The notes: generated from the sequence alone by a model not told the origin. A DNA stretch of 9,529 bases from Verrucomicrobiota bacterium (GCA_008933045.1 WBXJ01000115.1:1-9529), one strand, 5' to 3'; positions 1 through 7,865 are shown, numbered from the stretch's first letter. A program made the numbers and translations.

Positions 1-2415
1 GAATGCTGCCTTAGATTCCTCCACCGGACCAAATTTTACAGAGACCTCCTTCACCATAACCACCACGCGAGAGTGCCTTACCGTGATGAATGTGATCAAT
101 AACACCGAGGCGAGCGTGAACAACCCTACTGCGACGTAAAGGGCAAGCGAGCGAGGATTTGTATTCGGACGCTTTCGGTAGATTAGGACTGCAAAAAGCA
201 CGATGTTGCTTGTTAGAAAACAAAGAGCGACCTCATTGAAACTGAAAGTAGAAGCGATGGTTTCCCAAATACTTTCGATTGGTCGATTGACCCGTTGGCG
301 CAGGAACTTAAGGTTTGATTTGATGTCGGAGTCGTGCGGAGCGAGTTGCGCTGCTTCCGCTAAGGAGCGAATTGCTAATCCTTGTTGACCACTTTTCCAG
401 GCAGCATTTGCAAGATTGAGTAACAGTGCCGGTGAAGTGCCGTTAGTTTGGATGCTCTGATACTGCACCAACGATTGCTGAAATTTTCCCTGTTCGTATG
501 CCTTGTTAGCCTCAATAAAACGGGAATTAAGTTCACTTTCATTTGCGAATGCCGAACAGGTAATTCCGATGATCATCCACGGAAGGAGGCTGAGCGTTGT
601 TTTTGAACGGCTATTGCGAAGAGGCTGGTCTTTGTTCAACACGATTTCCAAACGCGACAAAACTTCGGAAAGCGATTGTTGGTTTTGAGCACCTGCATAA
701 CGGGCCAGATTGCAAATTTGAAAGAGGTCCTTCAATTCAGTTTGCACCTGCGGATCGCTGTCGAGTTGCGCGAGTGGGTGTTCCATGCTGGTTTCTGTGA
801 CGGAAAGACTTGGCAAATCCAACCGTTCGCCGAGGTGCTCTTGCAGCATACGAAAAGCTTGTGTGTAAAATCGCACCTCATCCTGTTGCTCCGCCGCATT
901 GTGAAGTTCGAGCAATCCTTCGTGGATAAACTTCTGAGTCTGCAATCGACGCTGAAAACGGGGGTTGTTGCGTTGTCGCTCCTTGTTTCTGAACCAAGCG
1001 ATGAAGCCAACCCATGCGAGACAAGGAATTGCGTTTGAAGCCCAGAACCACGGCTGAGTGAGCAATGGTTTTTGAATCGCGCGGAGTTGGCCGAGATCGG
1101 GTTTGATATGCTCCAGATCGGACGCAATTGGTTGGCCCGTCTCATCAGACTTCGCTTCGACAACAGTAGCTTGCGCGGTGGGTTGTGCCGAAGCTGAAAC
1201 GGTCAAGGCGATGCTCGAATTGGTCATCGTCACATAGCGTCGATTCTCTGGATCAAAAAAACTGAAACGGATAACCGGAATACTCTTGGCTTCAGATCCT
1301 TCAGGAATCACTACTTGTTCAAACGACTTGACGCCCTCAATACCGAGAGTGTCCGAGATTTGAATCGTGGCTGTCGCCGGATAACTCTTGAAATGATCCC
1401 ACGATAACGGAGGCAACGTCATGGTATCGAGCGATCCCTTGCCTCGAATATCAATCTTCAGAGTAATCGGGTCTCCCACTGTGACGGCAACCGGGCCTGC
1501 CTTCACTTGCATCGAAAAGTTACCGACCGCTCCGAGGAACCCGATCCCGGGGGGCGGAGCAGGTAACGGAAGGACATTCATCGTCACAGTGTCGCTGAGG
1601 ACGGATATCTCTTGATAGTTGACGCCTCCTCCAAAAAAATCAGCTAACGGATCGTTACCGGTTCTCCGTGCGTTTTGTCGCACTTCGATACCAAATGACA
1701 CGGGACCAAACTCGATCTTTCCAACCTTGCTCGCAGTGATTGCAGTTTTGTAAACCAAAACGTTGTAGATCATGTTGTTGATCTGCATTTTGTTCTGCAT
1801 GGGAGAAAGGATTTTGTTCACCACAAACCCGTCGCCCTTGATTTGCGGGCCCTGCAAGTTGCGTCCCTCCGTGACAAAAAACTGGATGTCAGCAGGGATG
1901 ATTTCGCCCACGTATACTTCCTTTTTACTGGGGATAACCCGGGCGAAGGCAACCTGACCATTCGCATTGATGGCTTCACCCTTTGCGACCCTGAGGGTTA
2001 CTGGTTGGGTCGTCATCACTTTGCTCTCGGTGCGGATGGTGATCGCGGGAATCCTGTAAACCCCTTCCTTTGAGGCGGTGATGTTGAAGCTGAAAACTTG
2101 GCTGTGCGTTGTTTGTCCGTTGACAATCGAGAGTTGTTGACTCGTTCCTGTCGATCGAATTGTGAGACCTGGAACCTGTGGGAGACTGGGGGCACTCTTG
2201 GCCTCCTCATCTTGTAAAACGGCCTGCAGAGTTGCGCTTTCTCCGAGAGAAATTTGGGCTCGATCTAGAGTTGATTGAAATGTTCCGGCTAGGATGGTAA
2301 GAAAAAACCAACACAAAACCAAAAGTCTAACAAACCACGGAGTCCACCCAACCTGAGTGGTGAGGCGATCCGTTTTTCTAGGGCAGGGGGTGCCAACTAT
2401 TAAGTTAAACAACAT
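1..2415 (-). CDS. BatD-BatE fusion protein (partial, 3' end beyond window)
   Basis: The frame is open for 805 codons from the ATG at 2415-2413 to the left edge, with no stop. The N-terminal membrane or signal segment is about residues 26-44. Extracytoplasmic BatD-type beta domains follow to about 440, with the motifs EVYVGE (166-171), DPLADFFGGG (255-264) and FLGAVGNFSM (293-302). A membrane segment (455-475) is followed by basic residues and a helical domain ending in LFQICNLARYAG, as in BatD family C-termini. A second signal-like segment (606-624, ending CSAFA) then leads into a TPR region (626-708, with LLNLANAAWKSG), membrane segments at 726-746 and 757-779, and the start of an SH3-like domain (VKFGP). 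That second half is the BatE architecture. The start is 11 bases after the batBC stop. BatD and BatE are usually separate proteins. Role (family knowledge): membrane and periplasmic parts of the Bat stress-tolerance system; exact function unknown. The C-terminus is cut by the window. Confidence 0.92.
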   Translation of the reverse strand, partial: MLFNLIVGTPCPRKTDRLTTQVGWTPWFVRLLVLCWFFLTILAGTFQSTLDRAQISLGESATLQAVLQDEEAKSAPSLPQVPGLTIRSTGTSQQLSIVNGQTTHSQVFSFNITASKEGVYRIPAITIRTESKVMTTQPVTLRVAKGEAINANGQVAFARVIPSKKEVYVGEIIPADIQFFVTEGRNLQGPQIKGDGFVVNKILSPMQNKMQINNMIYNVLVYKTAITASKVGKIEFGPVSFGIEVRQNARRTGNDPLADFFGGGVNYQEISVLSDTVTMNVLPLPAPPPGIGFLGAVGNFSMQVKAGPVAVTVGDPITLKIDIRGKGSLDTMTLPPLSWDHFKSYPATATIQISDTLGIEGVKSFEQVVIPEGSEAKSIPVIRFSFFDPENRRYVTMTNSSIALTVSASAQPTAQATVVEAKSDETGQPIASDLEHIKPDLGQLRAIQKPLLTQPWFWASNAIPCLAWVGFIAWFRNKERQRNNPRFQRRLQTQKFIHEGLLELHNAAEQQDEVRFYTQAFRMLQEHLGERLDLPSLSVTETSMEHPLAQLDSDPQVQTELKDLFQICNLARYAGAQNQQSLSEVLSRLEIVLNKDQPLRNSRSKTTLSLLPWMIIGITCSAFANESELNSRFIEANKAYEQGKFQQSLVQYQSIQTNGTSPALLLNLANAAWKSGQQGLAIRSLAEAAQLAPHDSDIKSNLKFLRQRVNRPIESIWETIASTFSFNEVALCFLTSNIVLFAVLIYRKRPNTNPRSLALYVAVGLFTLASVLLITFITVRHSRVVVMVKEVSVKFGPVEESKAAF

Positions 2416-2422
2416 GGGGAAA

Positions 2423-2429
2423 CTTCTCA
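2423..2429 (-). promoter_or_regulatory. Shine-Dalgarno site of batDE overlapping the batBC stop codon
   Basis: On the minus strand the sequence TGAGAAG lies 7 bases before the ATG at 2415. Its first three bases are the TGA stop codon of the BatB-BatC gene. The ribosome finishing batBC therefore sits on the binding site for batDE, which suggests coupled translation. It also supports the choice of the 2415 start. Confidence 0.5.
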
Positions 2430-4364
2430 CCAATCTTTAAAGATCCGGTTCCGTGCCGGTTTTTTATTGTCCTTGGGTGGAAGAAAAATCATCGCCTTTT
2501 CTTCGCCCTTTTGTGCCTCCAACATTTGTCGAGCCTGCTTCGGTGTCATTTGACCAATTTGCGCTGATTTTGCATCAGCAGCCTGCTCGGCTTCTTCTTG
2601 GGCTTTTTGTTGAGCGGGATCCTCTGACGGTTTTTGTTCACCTGGTTTTTGATCCTTCGAAGGTTGAGACTGATCTTGTTTTTCAGGCTCCTGTGGATCT
2701 TGTGAGTCCTTGGGGGAAGAAGAATCTTTTCCTTTATTATCGTCCTTTTTCTCCTGAGATTGTTTGTCGTCCTTCGACTCGGATGGATCCTGCTTTTTGT
2801 CGTCTTGCTTTTGATCCTCCGATTTATCCTTCGAATCCTTGTCGTCCTGATCTTTTTTATCTTGAGGCTTTTTATCCTTGGATGACTCTTTTTGCTGCTT
2901 TTTGAGTTCCTCTAGTTGTTGACGTACAAGCTCAAAATTGTGCTTCGCATCCTGATCGTTGGGTTCCAGATTTAAAGCTTTCTCGAAATGCTGGAGAGAT
3001 TGCTCCCACTGTTCTTGCTTTTGTTTTGGATCGGACTCGTTCTCACCTAATCGGTATTCAGTGTTTCCCAAATTATAGTAAGCATGTTGCTGAAGCAGCT
3101 TATCCGTTGCAGATAATGCTGCCTCGAATCTTTGTGCCGCTTTAGCATAGTCCTTGCCAGCGTAGGCACTACTCCCCGAGTTGTATTGAAGGCGAGGATC
3201 CTCAGGGCGACTAGTCAACAGGCGATCGTATTCCTCTCGTGCTTTGTCAAACTCCCCTTTCTCAAAGTCGCGCTGTGCTTTGCTCGCCGAGGCCAGCGCG
3301 GACTGCGCGGTTAAAAGAAGAAACAGGAGAGCTGCCGTTAAATTCGACAGTAACCTTCTTTTTCTAAAACCCGACTCGACCCAAAAAATTTCAAGGATCA
3401 TCGCGAGCATTCCCAGTATTAAGGGCCAACGAAAACGATCGTGCATTTTCTTGACCTTTTTAGTCGAAATTTCGGAGGTGGGTAGAGGCCGTAAGCCCTG
3501 TTGGTATAGCACTTCCATCGCTTTGTTTTCTCGTAAGGAAAGATAAAACCCTTGAGTGCCACTAGCAAGATCTCGCAGTAAGGATTCGTTGAGTGCTGAT
3601 TTGACAACATTTCCCTGATCATCCTTCACAAAAGATTCTCGTCCTTGCTCATCCTTGATCCGCAGCAATTCACCAGAGGGAGTGCCGACGCCTACCGTAA
3701 AAATTTTTAAGCCGGCCTTTGCAGCTTTTGCACCTGCTTCTTTAATCCCCTCTTCGTGATCTTCTCCATCGGTAAGGATGATCAATACTTTATGGTTATC
3801 TCCACTATCATTTTTAAACGTTCCAAGCGCGGCATCGATAGCTCCCGTCAACGCTGTGCCGCCCTGTGGAATAATCCCTGTGTCAAGGATGTTGACGCTT
3901 TGTCGGAATGCTTCTTCATCGAGAGTCAACGGACATTGCAGGAAGGCAGTTCCTGCGAACGCGATCAGACCTAGTCGATCCTGTCGGGCCAACCGCATCA
4001 AATCGAGCGCGGCGAGTTTTGCACGAGTAAGGCGATTGGGGACAACATCGTTTGCGAGCATGCTGCGTGAAGTATCGATGGCGACAAGGATATCCCTGCC
4101 TCGTTGAGTCGCTTCCTCCCAGTTCTCACCCCACTGAGGTTGAGCGAGAGTCACCCATAGAAACGCAGAAATTACCACCACTAGGACTAACCTCCACTTT
4201 TGCCACACGGGATCCACTCCATGGAGCATTTTTTGGAGCAGGCGGTTATCGACAAATCGGGTCAGAAGAAGCTGTCTGTGTCGCCACGACCATCCTAGGA
4301 AAATGGCCAACGTCACGATGGCCACTATTCCTATCCATAGCACAGTTAGATGGGCAAATCTCAT
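2427..4364 (-). CDS. BatB-BatC fusion: vWA domain membrane protein with TPR domain
   Basis: The 645-residue protein combines two normally separate Bat proteins. The BatB part has membrane segments at about 5-25 and 57-75, a von Willebrand factor A domain (about 90-290) with a full MIDAS (D97-T-S99-R-S101, T170, D199 in LTDGE), and a membrane segment at 313-329. A signal-peptide-like hydrophobic segment follows (about 338-360, ending QSALASA). The BatC part has TPR helices (about 362-480), a highly charged Lys/Asp/Gln/Ser linker (about 490-600) and a C-terminal motif ending in FKDW, typical of BatC. Basic loops after the first and third membrane segments put both vWA and TPR domains in the periplasm by the positive-inside rule (inference). 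The ATG at 4364 lies 4 bases after the batA stop, with GGAGG at 4385-4381, somewhat far upstream. Family role: metal-dependent protein-protein interaction in the MoxR/Bat system. The fusion is clear from the unbroken frame. Confidence 0.95.
   Translation of the reverse strand: MRFAHLTVLWIGIVAIVTLAIFLGWSWRHRQLLLTRFVDNRLLQKMLHGVDPVWQKWRLVLVVVISAFLWVTLAQPQWGENWEEATQRGRDILVAIDTSRSMLANDVVPNRLTRAKLAALDLMRLARQDRLGLIAFAGTAFLQCPLTLDEEAFRQSVNILDTGIIPQGGTALTGAIDAALGTFKNDSGDNHKVLIILTDGEDHEEGIKEAGAKAAKAGLKIFTVGVGTPSGELLRIKDEQGRESFVKDDQGNVVKSALNESLLRDLASGTQGFYLSLRENKAMEVLYQQGLRPLPTSEISTKKVKKMHDRFRWPLILGMLAMILEIFWVESGFRKRRLLSNLTAALLFLLLTAQSALASASKAQRDFEKGEFDKAREEYDRLLTSRPEDPRLQYNSGSSAYAGKDYAKAAQRFEAALSATDKLLQQHAYYNLGNTEYRLGENESDPKQKQEQWEQSLQHFEKALNLEPNDQDAKHNFELVRQQLEELKKQQKESSKDKKPQDKKDQDDKDSKDKSEDQKQDDKKQDPSESKDDKQSQEKKDDNKGKDSSSPKDSQDPQEPEKQDQSQPSKDQKPGEQKPSEDPAQQKAQEEAEQAADAKSAQIGQMTPKQARQMLEAQKGEEKAMIFLPPKDNKKPARNRIFKDW
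2565..2897 (-). repeat. Low-complexity Lys/Asp/Gln/Ser/Glu-rich coding tract in BatBC
   Basis: Residues about 490-600 of the BatB-BatC protein are nearly all K, D, Q, S, E and P, with irregular KDDK / KDKS / DQK units and no hydrophobic core. At DNA level this is a degenerate purine-rich repeat (AAG, GAT, CAA and similar codons). It links the TPR domain to the conserved C-terminal KDW motif. BatC proteins often carry a charged linker here. This one is long and should be disordered in the periplasm (inference). Confidence 0.85.
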
Positions 4365-4368
4365 GGGA

Positions 4369-5370
4369 TTAAGGCAACCGCCTCCAGACGGTGTTGCCGA
4401 GGATTATTTCGAGCAAAAAGATCATCAAACCTCCCAGCACAAACCAAGGGAAAAGTTCACGGTACTGCTGAAATTTCTTAACGGCAGCATCGGTCCGTTC
4501 GAGTTGATCAATCTCATCGTAAATGTTTCGAAGTGCCGCTGTATTATCTGCTCGATAATATTTTGCACCAGTTCGCGCAGCCACCTTTGTAAGTGTATCC
4601 TCATCGATATCTACTTTTTGAGTGGTTCTCGCTCGTTGTCCAAAGGCATTCACATAGGGCACATAAGCGGTGCCTCTCGTCCCTACACCAATCGTGTAAA
4701 TTTTAACTTTGAGAGCTTCAGCAGCCTCAGCGGCAGCGAGGGGTGGAACTTTCCCGGCATTGTTTTGGCCGTCAGTCATGAGGATGACAATTCGACTTTT
4801 TGACTGAAGTTCACGCACTCGATTCACTGCAGCGGAAATGCCCGAACCAATCGCTGTGCCATCCTCGATCGTTCCTAGTTCCAAGCGATCCAGATTTTGG
4901 AGCAGAAAATCATGATCTAGGGTAATTGGAGCTGCGATGTAGGCTTTTCCTGCAAAGGCGACCAACCCGATTCGGTCGCTGGTGCGCTTCTCGACGAATT
5001 TATGGATGACATCCTTGGCGATCTCTAGCCGATTCACAGGGTTTCCGTGAAGTTCAAAATCCTCCGCCGCCATGCTCGTCGAGAGATCAAGGCAGATCAC
5101 AATATCGATACCGCTGGCGTTAATTTTAGCCTCTCCTTCGGGCAGTCGAGGTTGTGCAACAGCGATGATGAGCAACACCAAGCTCAACCAGCGTAACCGC
5201 AGGAGCATCGATCCGACGCTCGAACGATTGAGATTTGCCATGCCGCGAACGAGTTGAATGGAAGAATACAGGAACGCCGATTGTCGGCCCCGTTTGCCCT
5301 TGAGCCATGCCAGCAAGGGGATCGCGAGGAGTAACGTCAGCACCCAAGGATAGGCAAAAGTAAGGCTCAT
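4369..5370 (-). CDS. batA: BatA-type vWA domain membrane protein
   Basis: The protein has 333 residues, the usual BatA length. The N-terminus (MSLTFAYPWVLTLLLAIPLL) matches the aerotolerance regulator N-terminal region, with membrane segments at about 8-22 and 61-73 around a basic loop (KGKRGR). The vWA domain spans about 85-290 and has a complete MIDAS: D95-L-S97-T-S99, T172 in EDGTAIG, and D200 in LMTDGQNN. A C-terminal membrane segment (307-325) precedes a short basic tail. The charge pattern places the vWA domain in the periplasm (inference). The start ATG at 5370 overlaps the upstream stop as ATGA, indicating translational coupling with the DUF4381 gene, and batBC begins 4 bases after its stop. 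BatA is thought to pair with BatB. It is told from BatB by length, by the lack of a TPR tail and by gene order. Confidence 0.95.
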   Translation of the reverse strand: MSLTFAYPWVLTLLLAIPLLAWLKGKRGRQSAFLYSSIQLVRGMANLNRSSVGSMLLRLRWLSLVLLIIAVAQPRLPEGEAKINASGIDIVICLDLSTSMAAEDFELHGNPVNRLEIAKDVIHKFVEKRTSDRIGLVAFAGKAYIAAPITLDHDFLLQNLDRLELGTIEDGTAIGSGISAAVNRVRELQSKSRIVILMTDGQNNAGKVPPLAAAEAAEALKVKIYTIGVGTRGTAYVPYVNAFGQRARTTQKVDIDEDTLTKVAARTGAKYYRADNTAALRNIYDEIDQLERTDAAVKKFQQYRELFPWFVLGGLMIFLLEIILGNTVWRRLP

Positions 5371-5942
5371 GGGGCTAGCTTGCTCGAATCGATGGGGTCA
5401 ACCATCTGAGTTTCATCGATTAACCGAAGCGCAGATTCCAGTAACTCTCGCAACTCCGGTTCTGTAGGTTCATGCTGGGCAAACTTCACCAGATCGCATC
5501 GTCGTAAAAAATCTTCCAGAAAAACTTTCTGGTTATCATTCAATAATTCTGTGGCTTGAAGTTCATGAAGAAACTCCTCAGTAGTCCGCTCCGGTGCATG
5601 TAAGGAAAACCTCTCCTCTAGATAAATCCTTAACACTTCCGAAAGGAGGGAGCAAAACGCGTAAGGATCCGCTAGCAAGCTCAGGGCGTGATGAAGTCGA
5701 TCCTTGGCCCTGCGGTGAGGAGGGATGAGGATGACGACTTTGGCTTGTCCGTTTCGTTTTTTATTCCACCACCACCAAGCCAAGAACCCCGCGATCACTG
5801 CTAACAGTAGCCCTGCCGCGACCCAAGGCCAGCTAGGTTGAATGTGTTCCAGAGGCTTTGCTGGACGCAGCTCCATGCTGTTCGTGGTCTTGCTCGGAAC
5901 GGGTGGCGGCATGATCACCGCAGAATTAGTCTTGAGTGCCAT
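5367..5942 (-). CDS. DUF4381-type single-pass membrane protein of the MoxR/vWA operon
   Basis: The 191-residue protein has an N-terminal Pro-rich stretch, the motif KPLEHIQPSWPW just before one membrane segment (about 39-59, ending in four tryptophans and NKKR), and a helical C-terminal domain of about 120 residues containing FCSLLSEVLRIYLEERF and the short motif APERTTEEFL. This layout and its place between DUF58 and batA fit the DUF4381 family. The basic NKKR after the segment suggests that the helical domain is cytoplasmic, where it could contact MoxR or the DUF58 protein (inference). The ATG at 5942 follows the DUF58 stop by 5 bases and has a GGAG box 9 bases upstream. Its stop overlaps the batA start by four bases. 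The molecular role of DUF4381 is unknown. Confidence 0.85.
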   Translation of the reverse strand: MALKTNSAVIMPPPVPSKTTNSMELRPAKPLEHIQPSWPWVAAGLLLAVIAGFLAWWWWNKKRNGQAKVVILIPPHRRAKDRLHHALSLLADPYAFCSLLSEVLRIYLEERFSLHAPERTTEEFLHELQATELLNDNQKVFLEDFLRRCDLVKFAQHEPTEPELRELLESALRLIDETQMVDPIDSSKLAP

Positions 5943-5947
5943 AAGAC

Positions 5948-6832
5948 TCAGCTCCGCAGTCGGCGCCGTTCTCGAGTTTCAAAGAAACGGGCTAGGGGAA
6001 TGGCGTAGGACTGGCCTGTGCGAAGTTGGATGCTATCAACACCGGCTGTGAGTAACGTTTTTAGCACCTGCATCTGTAGTTTCTGCCGACGTTCAACGAA
6101 TCCTTTTCGTTTACGTGCATCGCCTGTGTTAATTTCGATGATTTCGTCTGTTTCCGCATCCCGAAGCGTCATGTAACCCAAGGCAGGCAATTCGTGCTCA
6201 CGGTCATCCTCGATGTGTACCGCCACGAGATCATGCCGTCGGTTGACTTGACGCAGCAAACTTGGTGGTAACGGATTCAAAAAATCCGAAACGAGGACCG
6301 CGATACTTCGGTGCTTGGTCACGCGGAGCAGGAATTGCAACGCTTCATCAACCCTAGTCTGGCGATGTTCAGGTTGAAAAACCATGATCTCACGAATAAC
6401 GCGCAGCACATGTCGTTTCCCCTTTCGTGGAGGGACAAATTTCTCCACCCGATCGCTGAACAATAATAAGCCGACTTTATCATTATTACGAATGGCAGAG
6501 AACGCGAGAACGGATGCAATTTCGGCGGCAAGTTCTCGTTTGGTTTGGCTTCCCGATCCGAATAAATTGGATCCGCTCACATCGACAATCAACATTACCG
6601 TGAGCTCGCGTTCCTCGACAAATTTTTTAACGAAGGGATGATTCATCCGAGCGGTGACATTCCAGTCGATCGTGCGAACTTCGTCCCCCGGTTGATATTC
6701 ACGAACCTCATCAAAGTTCATGCCCTGACCCTTGAACACGCTATGATACTGCCCAGCCAACGACTCCGTTACGAGACGGTTCGTGCGTAACTCGATTTGC
6801 TTGATCTTTTTGAGAACTTCTCTCGGTATCAT
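5948..6832 (-). CDS. DUF58 domain protein (vWA-like partner of MoxR)
   Basis: Starting at the ATG at 6832-6830 gives 294 residues, a usual DUF58 length, beginning MIPREVLKKIKQIELRTNRL as in the family. The DUF58 signature is clear: GQYHSVFKGQGMNFDEVREY, then YQPGDEVRTIDWNVTAR (from residue 46). A vWA-type MIDAS D84-V-S86-G-S88 follows, with T159 and the later LVSDFLNP strand. There is no membrane segment, so the protein is probably cytoplasmic. The frame also extends upstream to a TTG at 6913 that would overlap moxR by 38 bases. That start is less likely because its extra 27 residues do not resemble the family. The ATG start leaves a 43-base gap after moxR with only a poor ribosome site (GGAT). 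DUF58 proteins are encoded next to MoxR ATPases and are presumed to be their partners. Confidence 0.93.
   Translation of the reverse strand: MIPREVLKKIKQIELRTNRLVTESLAGQYHSVFKGQGMNFDEVREYQPGDEVRTIDWNVTARMNHPFVKKFVEERELTVMLIVDVSGSNLFGSGSQTKRELAAEIASVLAFSAIRNNDKVGLLLFSDRVEKFVPPRKGKRHVLRVIREIMVFQPEHRQTRVDEALQFLLRVTKHRSIAVLVSDFLNPLPPSLLRQVNRRHDLVAVHIEDDREHELPALGYMTLRDAETDEIIEINTGDARKRKGFVERRQKLQMQVLKTLLTAGVDSIQLRTGQSYAIPLARFFETRERRRLRS
5952..5955 (-). promoter_or_regulatory. Shine-Dalgarno box of the DUF4381 gene inside the DUF58 coding end
   Basis: GGAG on the minus strand lies 9 bases upstream of the ATG at 5942 and within the last codons of the DUF58 gene. The spacing is good. It supports the chosen start and suggests coupled translation of the two genes. 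Confidence 0.5.
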
Positions 6833-6875
6833 GGGGAGAATAACGGATCCAAAGTTACCTGCTGTCGGCGCGAAA

Positions 6876-7865
6876 TTAGGGCACCGGAAGTTCGTCGAAG
6901 ATTTTTTGCACAATGCTCTCGCTTGTTTTGTCCTCCGCTTCAGCTTCGTAGGTCACAGTGATCCGGTGCCGCAGCACATCCATCCCGATACTTTTGACGT
7001 CCTGAGGAGTTACATAGCCTCGCCCTCGCAAAAACGCATGTGCCTTGGATGCCAAGGTCAAAGCAATGGTCGCCCGCGGAGATGCACCCATTTGGATGAG
7101 ATCCTTCAGATCAAGGTTGTAGTCCCCCGGAGAGCGAGTGGCGCACACGACATCCACGATGTAGTCCTTCACCTTGTCATCCATGTAGATATCGTTGAGA
7201 ACTGCGCGAGCATGCCTGATCTGCTCCACTGTCACTACCGGTTGCACGGTTGGCAATTGGTTAGTTCTTCCCATTAAGTCGAGGATTTGGCGTTCTTCAG
7301 CGCGGGGTGGGTAAGTAACTTTTAACTTGAGCATGAAGCGGTCGACTTGAGCTTCAGGTAGGGGATAAGTGCCCTCTTGTTCGATTGGGTTTTGTGTTGC
7401 CAAGACTAGGAAAGGATCATCCAGAGGGTAGCTCTGGTCACCAATCGTCACTTGCCTTTCCTGCATGGCTTCGAGCAACGCGCTTTGAACTTTAGCAGGT
7501 GCGCGGTTAATTTCATCTGCCAGAACTAGGTTCGCAAAAATCGGACCCCGACGTGTGCTGAAAGTGCCCGTCTGCAGTGTAAATATTTGTGTCCCAATCA
7601 CGTCGGCCGGCAACATGTCGGGAGTAAACTGTAATCGTGAAAACTTGAGATGAACGGCTGAGGCTAAACTTTTTACAGCCAACGTTTTCGCCAGCCCTGG
7701 CACACCCTCCAGAAGCAGGTGCCCATTGGCCAGCAAACCGATACAGAGTCGATCCAAGAGATACCGTTGCCCGATAACTACTTTCCCTATCTCATTGAAG
7801 AGTGGCTGTACGAAGGCTCCGGCCCTGTTTACTTCTGCGGTGATAGCACTGATGTCCATACTCAT
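6876..7865 (-). CDS. MoxR family AAA+ ATPase
   Basis: The protein has 329 residues, a normal MoxR length. Walker A is GVPGLAKT (54-61) and Walker B is LVLADE (113-118), followed by INRAPAKVQSALLEAMQER. Sensor 1 is TQNP (157-160), a probable arginine finger is R176 in EAQVDRFM, and sensor 2 is R264 in GASPRA. The C-terminal lid helices extend to about 325. All catalytic residues are present, so it should be an active cytoplasmic ATPase. MoxR proteins act as chaperone-like remodelers that mature or activate partner proteins, often with vWA-domain partners encoded beside them, as here. This is the first gene of the operon. The ATG at 7865 is followed by a second ATG two codons later (7859), and neither has a strong ribosome site. 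The upstream 116-base spacer should hold the operon promoter. Confidence 0.97.
   Translation of the reverse strand: MSMDISAITAEVNRAGAFVQPLFNEIGKVVIGQRYLLDRLCIGLLANGHLLLEGVPGLAKTLAVKSLASAVHLKFSRLQFTPDMLPADVIGTQIFTLQTGTFSTRRGPIFANLVLADEINRAPAKVQSALLEAMQERQVTIGDQSYPLDDPFLVLATQNPIEQEGTYPLPEAQVDRFMLKLKVTYPPRAEERQILDLMGRTNQLPTVQPVVTVEQIRHARAVLNDIYMDDKVKDYIVDVVCATRSPGDYNLDLKDLIQMGASPRATIALTLASKAHAFLRGRGYVTPQDVKSIGMDVLRHRITVTYEAEAEDKTSESIVQKIFDELPVP

Noticed and set aside
606..625. Possible lipoprotein signal at the BatE-like internal segment (GITC before CSAFA), considered at residues 606-625 of the fusion
   Set aside because: The residue before the Cys is Thr, which does not fit the lipobox, and an A-F-A type I site follows directly. 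Note that the coordinates given here are residue numbers; the DNA lies at 541-600.
732..1163. Open frame of 143 codons on the minus strand
   Set aside because: It is in another frame of the same strand as the BatD-BatE gene, whose own frame gives clear family motifs across this whole stretch. The product has no recognisable domain.
2453..2905. Open frame of 150 codons on the plus strand
   Set aside because: It lies antisense to the charged linker and C-terminus of BatBC. The codon bias of that low-complexity tract explains the lack of stops, and the translation resembles no protein family I recognise.
4303..4803. Open frame of 166 codons on the plus strand
   Set aside because: It is antisense to the batA 3' end and the batBC start and has no domain, signal peptide or ribosome site of note.
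6833..6913. N-terminal extension of the DUF58 protein from a TTG codon at 6913
   Set aside because: The 27 extra residues overlap the end of moxR and do not resemble the family. The ATG at 6832 starts exactly where DUF58 homology normally begins.
6783..7277. Open frame of 164 codons on the plus strand
   Set aside because: It is antisense to the conserved moxR 3' part and the DUF58 start. The opposite strand carries strong family motifs and this one carries none.
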